Below, piece after piece: positions 25,401 to 36,200 of a stretch of 64,000 bases of DNA. Source of the stretch: Chenopodium formosanum (taxonomy: Eukaryota; Streptophyta; Magnoliopsida; Caryophyllales; Amaranthaceae); contig CM044867.1 in assembly GCA_024500155.1 (NCBI GenBank), positions 29,399,632 to 29,463,631 on the forward strand, given 5' to 3'. A program made the position numbers and the translations under genes. The notes beneath the pieces are model-generated. The model worked only from the letters and a program-made list of their open reading frames with translations, made no database searches and was not told the DNA's origin. Numbering within the stretch: the first letter of the stretch is position 1; each line of letters starts with the position of its first letter.

Positions 25401-27452
25401 TATTCCTTTATTATTACTTAAAGCCAATTCTAAAGCCTCGTCTTCTGGTATTTCTATGTAATCCCAACTACCTAAAGCTTCCATTAATTTATGATTAGCT
25501 TTCTTACATTCATTAGCATAATGTCCTAATTCTCCACAAGACCAACACTTGCATGTTTTCTTTTTCTTAGGACAATATGTTGCTTTTCTGAAAAACCTAC
25601 TTGGTTTTCTATATTTATGTTTATAGTACTTCTTTTTATAGGTTTCTCCTCTTGATCTGTCAAATTTATTTTTCTTATAGTTCCTTCTCTTATTATAGTT
25701 TTTTCTTTCACATCCATAGTTATTTGGGAAATCCCAACAAGTGAGAAATTGTCTCTTCATTTGTTGAGTTCATGCAACTTCTCTACATTTCTTTTCAATC
25801 CATTTTCTTAAAAAGGCAATTCTATTTCCTAGGGCATCCCTAGCTAAAAATTTTTCTTTCCATTCTTGATATTTTTCACTAATTTCTTCATTCAGGGGAC
25901 TTGGTAATTTATCATAGAACATTCCAAGATTTGTCTCATTTTCTCCAATTTTATAATAATATGTCTCAAACTCCATAATGTAACTCTCAACATATGTACA
26001 GATGGACAAATTACTTAACTTTCTTTGATATTCTATTCGTTTTTCATTAGGATCAGCTCTTGGACCAATGAATTCTAACTCAATGAATTGACATAACTGC
26101 CTAAACATTCTAGTAGGAGATTCACTAGTTCTTAATGTAGCTTTGACTTCTTCATCTATACCATCATACCAATCTTCTACACAACCATAAAAACTATGTT
26201 CGATATAATTTAAGAAATTCTCAGAAGTCCAGTCAGTGTTTAGGTTGAGTACACTACTCATGCTCTTTTTCCACTGATCTAAAACATTTTGTCTATCTCT
26301 TACTCCGTCTAACTTAAGCTTATATCCAGTTTGACTTATGGGTTCAAGAGTTACTTCTTCTTGTTTAGGAATTTGGTTTGGCATAACCTTGACACTAAAC
26401 CGGGTAGTTTTCCTTGGTATGTATCTTGGTCATGTGCAACTTCCTTCTCCTTGATATCTAGGTCTTTGGATAACATTATTTACGTTAATGTTTTCATCAA
26501 TAATTTCTTCTCCCACATCATTATTATCCATTACTCTTTTACCTAGTTTATTTTCAATCTTTTGTTGGACTACTTCTATGGGTAGAAAATCCAGATCATT
26601 TAACTTCATTAATCCCATTTGTTGATATAGGTCTTCTAAAGTAACATAATTATTTTCTTCTATAGAAGAAATCCCTTTTTTAGAAATTAAATTCATGATT
26701 TCGTTAAGCTTATTAGGGTCTTCTTCCTTATCGAATAAGACTTGTAATTCTTCAAGTGTTTTCTCCTGAAGATGATGGCTCATCTTTAGTCTCTTGGTTC
26801 TTTTCTTGATTACTAATAGGTCTTTTAGGAAGTGATACAGTAAACTTCTTATTTTTATCTAGATTTTGAAAAGGATATTTATATTTATATGGAACAATCT
26901 TTTCCTTACTAGGTGATACTTCTTTGTTAAACTGATGTCTAACCTCGTTTGTTAAAGCAAGTTGTACTTGTTTAACTTGTTCTTTTAGCTCACTTAAATT
27001 TTTATTAATCTCTGATATTTCTGTTAATAGCTTATGCTCACTGCTCATGCAACGACAATGTACGCTACCAACTTCTACTTTAAGCTCACCAATTTGATCT
27101 ACAATATAATTAAGGACTGGCAAGATTATTAGAATTTTCTGGAATATGATAGTAATGCTTAAAATCAGGCTTTTTACACTCAGTAGAAGGTCTAGTATTC
27201 TCCAGTTTTACTTAATTAATTACAACCTAATTTTAGCTTTTAATAGTATGGCTTTGATACCAATCGAACGCACCTAGATACCAACAAAGTTTTAATTAGG
27301 ATCCCAACTATAAAGCCACTTATACCAACAATAATATTTGTTTAATATGATACCAACCGCAGTACTATGATGATACCAACATGTTGTAGGATGGTATTTT
27401 GAAATTACTCAGGATGGTATTATCTATATATATATCGTTGGTACTCACAGAT

Positions 27453-27495
<43 letters not shown>

Positions 27496-28725
27496 TCTTT
27501 TTTACTTTTCGTTAAATTACGAAAATAACCTTACTAGAGACCACCTTGGTCTCTACCTACTTGAGACCAAGAATTCCTCCCCAAATAGGGGCATTATATT
27601 CTTCCATTTTCTGCTGACCACACTCTGGGCACGACACCACTACTAGCTCCACCTTTGCCCTTTGACCACCTATATTAGTTTTTATTGATTTATGTTGCCT
27701 CCTTATTCATAACTCTCATACTAGCATAGCCTAAGTAGAAATTTGATGTTGGTGCTACCTCATTGATTAATTTTGCTATGGAATGAACGACAGGCATTGA
27801 ACCATCAAGTATTTGAATGCTAGTTTGTGATGTTAGTTTTCCTTAGTTGTGACTCGGTGCTCAACTAATTTTAATTTGATCTCTTCTATAATAAGATGTT
27901 AATTTGGTCTCAAGAGCAGGGATGCTTGTTTTGTGAAGTAACTAAGGCTTCATGTGTGAAGTAATAAAGTTTTTAGTATATGCGATCAACCTTAGAAATA
28001 GCTCCAGCAGCTGATTTTTTTTTTATTTTTTTTATTTTTTTTATTTTTTTTGGTGTAGAGAGAAATTCTGATAATGGTATCATCACAATCACAAGAAGAG
28101 TAGCTATGACTTAATATCATCAAATTCTAGGACTCAATGTTTATTTGTTTGATTAATTTAAGGTAAGGGTATGTTGCAACTGCAAAAAGATGAGAATGTA
28201 GTATGCCTTTTGCATGTGATATGGTTATTTTTAGGTATCACGTGGAGAATCTTCTTTAGATTTTGAAATGGGAAAGCAATGAAAATTAAGATCAGTCTCC
28301 TGGAGCTTATATGAAATTAGAATTTTGTTTTAATTTGAGGACTTAAGGAAGGAAATAGGATCAATGGAGCAAAAAGTATGTTTTATTCCCACCATTTGCT
28401 TCTTCCTCACAAAGATCAATGTCTTGTTATTTTGTATTGAATATATTTCTTTTTCCATCTCCCATATGTTAGATTCCACAATAATTAAAAGTGAGGCTCT
28501 ATTGAGATAGAGTGACTGAGTGAGTGTCAGAGTATGTATAGTGAAGGGAATGTTTGATGTGTCAAAATTCACAAATTTTATTCCTTGTAATTTTTCTTTT
28601 TCTTACGGAGTGAGCTTCCAAGAGCTATTTCTTTTCTTTCCTTTTTTTTTTTTTTAATATAATTTTTAAATTTCTTTTATTTTCCTTAACAGGGCTCTCT
28701 TCGTTTTAAACATAACAGCAGATTT

Positions 28726-28763
<38 letters not shown>

Positions 28764-31700
28764 CCGTGAAGGGACTATTGATGTATGCTGGTTGTTTTGG
28801 TATTACAGTTGTTAGCGCCACGAATAGGTTATCTTCCACTGCTAGCATCTCAAATTAAACCCCTCTTCAGCAGCTCACTTCCTCCAGGGGATGATACAAT
28901 TTGGTTCGAGTACAAAGGATTGCCCCTGAAATGGTAAAGTTCTGGTCTTGCTGTGAATGCTAGATTTTTACGTTGAATAGCATAATCATTATACTCATGA
29001 ATTCAAGCTCTGATGGATCTGTTTTACGTGTTTTCTTATACCCTGCTTTCTTTTATTCCTGAAGGAGATGTTTTAAACAATGTTATGCTTGGCAAAAAAA
29101 AAAGCACCCCTAATCCACTTGAACAATTGCAAGAAATGGATGAAATCTAAATTCTTGAACTGTCAACCAGCTTAAGTGTTTCAGCTATCTCTAGTCTCTA
29201 CAAGTCTACAACTCACGAGTTATTAATTAATTTTCTACATTATGGCTCAAATAAATAAACATACCTCAACTTTAATTAAGTCTTTTGTATGTTAGTAAAT
29301 AAATTACACAATCATGTTGACACAGCACTTGCGCAGCTTAAAAATTGCAAGAGTGAGCACATGAATTTCATCGTAATCAAGCTACCAAACATGAAAGATG
29401 CAGCGACATCTTAAGATATGAGGTATAGTCATTTATAAAACACCTGTTATGGGTTGAGGGTAGTTCACTGTAGCTGCATATCATCATTCAAGCATTACCG
29501 AATACTTTCCTAAAAACTGGAGGATCCATTATTAAATGCTTCTAATGAGTGTTAATTAGTTAGGGAGTGTGAAAGTGTGAAACATGACTTCTCCCTTGTG
29601 TGCCTTAATTATCAAATTGTCAATGCTAAAAGTGATGTGCTTTCTCATATCCTTGGAATTTTTCATTGCTGTATATGTTCCCATGTTTTGCTATCAGTAT
29701 ACCATGAGACTAGCATATCTGACACCCTAGCCTGTATTTGCAGTGATGTATGACATAACTCACATAAGGTACACCCTACCAAGATCAGTATGAGATGTCG
29801 AGTCAACTGGAATATAGTTGTGGGCTACATTGTCCCCCTTGTTTTTGCAGTGACTATGTTCATTGATCGAATTTTCTGGAGTCTAAACGTTTTTAGGGCA
29901 TTTATGACCTATATTTGTACATAGGGGGCATTTTTAAAATCATCTTTTCTTGTATTCATCTTTCTATATCAAATTTGGATTTTTCACCATGGTTGTGTTT
30001 CTTGTACAGGTATATACCAACGGGCGTTCTTTTCGATCTTTTGTGTGCGGAGCCTGAGAGACCTTGGAACCTTACGGTATAAGTGTTGGTTGATCTTCTT
30101 AAAATTATGAATGCAATTGAACATGTCGTGTTATTTGTTAATTTTGGCTGTATTTAGTATGTATAATGCTAAGTGTATCAGTTGGAAATCAAGGAATATA
30201 TATGTGATGTTTTCAATTAGGGAAGCATAAGTTGCATTTGGTCATTATTGTGTCATAGTTTTAACTGATGAATGGTATGTTTCATATTCTACACTTGTCT
30301 GCTGTCACCTCGAGCACTTTTTGTAAGGATTTATTGTCTTCTAGTAACTTATTGAAATGTTTAGTCTGTGGCTAAATTCTGCAGGGAAAATTTTGTAGAG
30401 AGGTTAAATGATGACTTATGAGTTTATGATGGCATGTTGATGACATTAGTTTTGCTTATGGCCTGAATTTAGCTTTTTTTAACAAAGAAACAAAGAGTCC
30501 TTATCAATCACATGTTTTTCTACCTTATTAGGTCATTTTCTGTATACTTGTATGTTCAAATGGAATGCCTACTAAGTAATGTTGTGTATCTTTTATGCAT
30601 TGTAGTGAATCACTTCTTTACTTAGCATTTAACTTTATGTACTATATACAGGTTCATTTTAGAGGTTATCCGAGTAATACACTAACTCCTTGTGAAGGTG
30701 AAGATGCTGTTAAGTGGAGCTTTATCAATTCTCTGAAAGAGGTAAATTGCACGGACCAAAAACTACATTTTGCGGCTATATGACATGTATATTCTATGTA
30801 CATGTCTCCTTGTGAAGGTCATCTTCTGTTATTGTCACTTGTGCTTGTTGACTGGAAATAATGCATGTTGACTATCACTGCTGGTATCATTTGCAGTGTA
30901 CTTGTGCTATCTTATTAATGCTCCCTTCTCCACTTCCACTGGTTGTGCTCACAATCTTCTTATCTGTCACCAATGCAAGTCAATAAAGCTTGATGACCTC
31001 TAGCATGTGTTACCCTAGTGGTTCAACAAGTTCCATATGGTCCAATATATACCTATGAAATTATTGAACAAACAACAAAGGCATATCAAACATAACCTTC
31101 TCTGATCATGAATTGTCTCTTCCATTTACAATTCATATCTTATTTCTTTTCAAATGTATGAAATAATCTGCCGGAACCATGTATCCTCTCGGACACTGAA
31201 TTGAGGGATGTTCAGCAGCCTTGCATATGGCAAAAATATACTTCCCCGTTCTTTTATTATCACAACAATTGAATTTTGACACTATTCACATACAATCGTA
31301 TGACTTTATATTTTGATATCTTTGTAAGTGAAAATACAATCTTGTGGGGTCTTGTTAGATTAATCTTGATGTTTATTTTCATAATATCAAATCTTTATAA
31401 TTATTAATTTACTTAAAGATTTTAATAGTTAAAGTTGTGCATGTATGCGTGAAACTCCAATTATCGCAATTATAAAAGAATGAAGAAATTATTATGTATT
31501 TGCCTAGCTGGCTCTTGCATGCCAATTTGATAAGGCAATAGCTATCTGATTGAAATCCTTGATTCATTGGTGCTTAAGTGTAATAATATTAATGTCAAGG
31601 GTTTTGCAATATGCCAACCTAAGATTTTTAATTTTACTGACTGAAAAGCTCACAGGTATTGTATTGTAAATTCACTCTCCAGGTTTAGACTTTAGATTGG

Positions 31701-33237
31701 CAACACCTTCTGTTTTCTATTTCTACCTCTACATTTGAAATTTCATTGTTGTTAAGCTTGATTGCTGTAAGTACATCATATAATTGATGTCTGTCTGTCT
31801 GTCTTTTCAGGCTGCCTACATAATTAATGGAAACTGCAAGAATGTAATGAACATGTCACAGTCCGATCAGTTGGATTTATGGCGCTCTGTTTCAAATGGT
31901 GAGATTGCTTATTCATTAAATTTAGACAAACATCTATATAGCTGCATATGGATTTAAATCTTTTGTGGGAGCACATTAGAAAAGATGTTGTCAGATTGTG
32001 GTAGCAGTGATATATAATAGATGAGTATCATGAGCAAAGCTTACTGTAGGCTGTTGTTTTTGAAAACAAGTTAGCTACCTATAGTCTTCCACATTTACAT
32101 AGAAGAGAGGCACCTCATCTTAAATTGTTAGTTCTATGCTCCAGCATTGTCCAGACCAACTTTTGCACTTTTCCACCCACTTTTAGCCTTCTTCACTGTG
32201 AGAGCATTTTCATTTGTGGCAGAATAAAACATTCAATTTCCTGAATTGGAAAAAAAGTATTGTTCTTTCCTGCACAGGCTTGTAGTGATCTGTAGATTTT
32301 TTTCATGGTCTTTGTAGTATCCAAAATCCCATATGAATCTATTTGTACAAAGAAATGGACTGATGATGAGTTTTAGGTGTTTACTGTGTAAATTTACAAG
32401 TGAGTAGGCTTCTTCTGCTGTGCCACAATGTTCATATTATTACTGCAGCTATTACAATTGAGACATAGGTGAGTGATTGGTCCCATGGATATGTCCCCTT
32501 TCTCATTTACCATTACCGGTAAGCAACAGTCCTGATGATCTAACCCTAATATCATCTAGGGCTATTTCGACTTAAAAGCTACCTTTTTTTTATTTTTTAT
32601 TTTTTAATTTTTTTAAAAAAATTATGATCTGGTAAGCTCAACATATTGTTTGAATTGGGCTTGTCTATCCTTATGATTGGGGATGGGGTCATTTTTATTA
32701 CTGTCTTTAGATTTTTTATTTGTATGTGTTTCTGCGCCATGTCTTTTCCAGCATCTTTGCCGCTGGCCTGGATATTTATCTAAAAATTGTAGGCAAATCT
32801 AATTGGTTCATTTAGAAATAAATTTGGTGAAAGTTGTAATTGTAATTATGTGGTTAGGACTTAGGATTCTAGTGTGAACAAATGCGATAATTTTAGGATT
32901 TAGATTGAATGTTTCTCATTTTAGGATTTTCTTGGAAGTTATATCTCTCTTCTCTGCTGAAAGCTACTTTAAGTGGCTTTTTTGCACTTGCTACCTCCCA
33001 GGGCATGGAAATTTATGTCAAAAATTTAAACACCATACTTAAATGCTGTCTCAAGAGCTGATCTGCTGATGCTAGATGCAGACTGTACAAGGGACTTGTG
33101 GCTTTTTGACTTTGACTGGGACCCCTCCTCTCTGTTTTTCATTAGATTTCATACCTGAAAGGTTTTTTAGAACTCAATCAAAGAACAATTTTTATAATAG
33201 GCCCTTCTTCTGATCGCTTTTATCTCCGGATTTTGCT

Positions 33238-33291
<54 letters not shown>

Positions 33292-36200
33292 CTCTTTTGA
33301 GCTTATTGTCTTCTAACTCATTCAGAATTTGTGCTTGTGCATCAATAGTTTACCTATCTGGTTGTATCAGGCAATCTGGAGTCCTTCCTCAAGGTGACAT
33401 TAAAGCTGAAGCTAGGAGCCATTGAAGATGATTACACAGCAAAACTGTATCCATCATTAAAATCCTCATCTGATACTGGTTATACAGATAATCCCGGACT
33501 TGCCAAAACAGGTAGTTCTATACTTCAAGCCTGCCTATAATTTTCAAATTGTATTATCTATACACAAACTCTTACGACTCCATAAGGGATCATCCCTACT
33601 TTCCTAGTGCATCATATAACTTTCCTGAACTTACTTGCATGACTTCTGCGTTTGACCCTCTGTAGTTAAACAGAGAGCCAAACAAACTTGTCAAGGAAGT
33701 TGGATCTCCTTTCTTATATTTTCCACCTTTTAGACATAGCTAAGTTAGGAGGAAAAAAAGAACAGTTATCACTGACAACTTTGGAGACAAATGATGATGG
33801 TCATTCATGAGCCTACAGATGATTATTAAATGAACACAAAATCATATTCACCAAGGATTCTCTACCAAAATTTCACGCTTACTGTCCAGAGCAATGTCCT
33901 AAACATCAATTTTTTTTTTTGGTAATTATCTAAGAAAATGGCAGTAATTGATGCATGTTGGTAGGCAAGTGGATGCTTTTAACATGGTCAGAGCAGATAT
34001 TTCAGCCCAGATTTAGCTGTATAGTTACTCCCATGAAGACTTAGTTCTCTTTACCTTGTTCTTATTACTTATTCTTGTTGAAACCAGATTAGATCAGGCT
34101 AGATCAGAAAATTTCAGAGAGATTATACATTATTAGGAAAATGAGTTAGATCATAAATATAAATCAGACCTGAGCTTAGAAAATTCAGATGAGGAAAACC
34201 TGAAAGTGAACAGAACGATTTCTTAGACCCATGTTCAAATATACATGCTAACAACCATTCAAGACTTGAAAGTCTTAACATTATCCATTGATGCCGGCTG
34301 TGGTTTCTGAGTAGGTTTAATTAAGAAACTGTTGCTGTTTACAAATGAGGGATCACATAAAGTGACCCACAACTTGTTTATGAACTGACATAATTTGACC
34401 TATTTAGGGCCTGTTCTCTTACGTTGAAATTCAATTCAATTCAATTCAGTTCAGTTCAATTCAGCTCAGCTCCTACTTTCCTTCTCTTATAAAATATTCA
34501 TTTCAGCTCAGCTCAGCTCAGTTCAGTTGAGTTCAACTGAGTTCAGTCAATGAGAACAGGCCCTTAGTGATGTTGATTTAATGCATAATGACGGTGCTTA
34601 TGATTAATGATCTGAAAATGTGAATAAGTAACCGTATAACCGATGAGCATAAGCGTTCGAGAGACTTTCACCCTTCCAAAATACAAATTAAAACTTAACG
34701 AGAAGTCTCATCAACGTTCATCATGATTCTCTCTTGTCTTCAAGCTTATTAAGTTATTACCCAAGCCACTAGATCATACTGCAACTAAGTTGACCCTCCC
34801 TTAAATATCATAGCACACATTGAGAAATGACTAATACACTCATGTTCCATAGGAAACTGTTTTACTAAAGTACTTTTCTTCATTAAAGGCTGCTTCAAAA
34901 TCTTCATTGAGATTTCTGTGCCCTTGTTTGGGCAATTGGTATATGTTATGCTAACTTCGAGTAATTTGAAATTTGTCCTTTTCAGGGTAAATTCCCTTTC
35001 ACCAAGTTCTACATTTTGCATTCCCTTAAAAGAGTCTTAGAGGCTACACACATGTATAATGTGGATAATTGTTGCATTAATGTTAAAAACTGGCAAAAGT
35101 ATTGCATAAATTGCAGGAAATGTTGCATTGATATACATAACATACTATATTGAGTATAAATTGTTCTAGTGCCAGATAGTATGAAAACGGATGAATTGAG
35201 ATTTATGGTACCTTTTGGATAAATTTCTCTTTTCTTTGTTCCTTCTGTCTGAATTTTTTTGTTGTTAGTCACTATTTACCTCTCTGGTACAATTTCAAAA
35301 GCCATGTTTGACCTATTATGGCAGGTAGGATTCCAGTGCGGTTGTATGTTAGGATTTTCACCGAGATGTTTGATGACATGGAAAAGGCTCCTGAGATTGA
35401 CAGCTGGGACAAAATTTCTTACATAAACAGACCCGTTGGACTCAATAAAGATGAAGGTCAGTATAAATTTCAGGTCTTTAAATTAAGGACATTACTAGTA
35501 GATCAGATTCTTGAATCCTGACCAGCCCCTTTCCTTTTAAGTTTAAATACCTGTTATTCTCTTAAGACGATAAAACTCTAATTGTCTGGTGATGTGGTCA
35601 TTTAGGATGTCTAATAAGTTAATGCTACAAGTTGTACTGCATGCTCTCAGACAGTTTATTTTCTGTTTCTGTTTCCCATGTCATGTTTGGCAACTCTGTG
35701 ATATTACCAGCAAATGACAATATCATTCATTTGATACTATTAGGTTGAGTTCTCCTTTGAATTATGAAGAGAGCATTTGAGCTTTCTTGCATTTTACCTG
35801 AACATAAAAATGTTACAATGGTTTTGAATATTTTATTTGTGCTGATATTGAAATCACGCAGTTCTTGACAAAGTCTGATTAAGCACTTAATGGGGAACTG
35901 TTGACTTGGTTGTTCACCATGGTTCTGCATTTGACTATATAGACGCCAATTGCTATGCAATATACTTGGAGTATAACTGAAAACTGACTACCATCAGACA
36001 TTGCTGAGATGCTTAGAGACTTTCTTTGATGGGCCTTTGCTTGGTTTTCTGATCTTTTATATCAGTAGAATAATTTATAGTCGTGTATGTAATGGCTACT
36101 GAGATGTCCTTTTTCCTGGAGACGAAATACTCAAAATTTGAATCATTGCAGGAAAATGCTTTACTTTAACTGATGCTATGAAGACTCTCCTGCCAGAGTA

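Larger units (their letters stand above)
20500..27262 (-). mobile_element. Full-length endogenous pararetrovirus (Caulimoviridae) in ATG5 intron 1
   Basis: About 6.76 kb of plant pararetroviral sequence, antisense to ATG5. Reading from 27262 it has: a primer-binding site for initiator tRNA-Met (27249-27262), ORF1 (27123-26752), ORF2 coat protein (26783-25080), ORF3 movement protein plus protease (25095-23695), ORF4 reverse transcriptase/RNase H (23756-22155), ORF5 (22240-21119), a TATA box (about 20980), a poly(A) signal (20753-20758) and leader-like sequence to about 20500, where a diverged primer-site-like string recurs. Consecutive ORFs overlap by 32, 16, 62 and 86 nt, as on a polycistronic pregenomic RNA. 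Coat before movement protein is the order I recall for cavemoviruses and solendoviruses, so that affinity is suggested but unproven. Coding breaks are four in-frame TGA codons. Confidence 0.9.
20089..27579. mobile_element. Mutator-like element enclosing the pararetrovirus
   Basis: A perfect 9-bp direct repeat CCCAAATAG lies at 20080-20088 and 27580-27588. Inside it the termini are inverted: GAGGATTTCT on the left and AGAATTCCTC on the right, followed by related strings (CTACTTGA, TTGGTCTCTACC). Nine-base target duplications are typical of Mutator-like elements. The arms (20089 to about 20490 and 27263-27579) share GATGGTAT/GATACCAAC repeats, and no transposase is seen. The element was probably a non-autonomous MULE of under 1 kb that later received the pararetrovirus. 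Confidence 0.7.

Noticed and set aside
20500..27262. Assignment of the virus to florendoviruses
   Set aside because: Those carry movement protein before coat protein in one ORF; here coat precedes movement protein in separate ORFs. Not excluded without a phylogeny.
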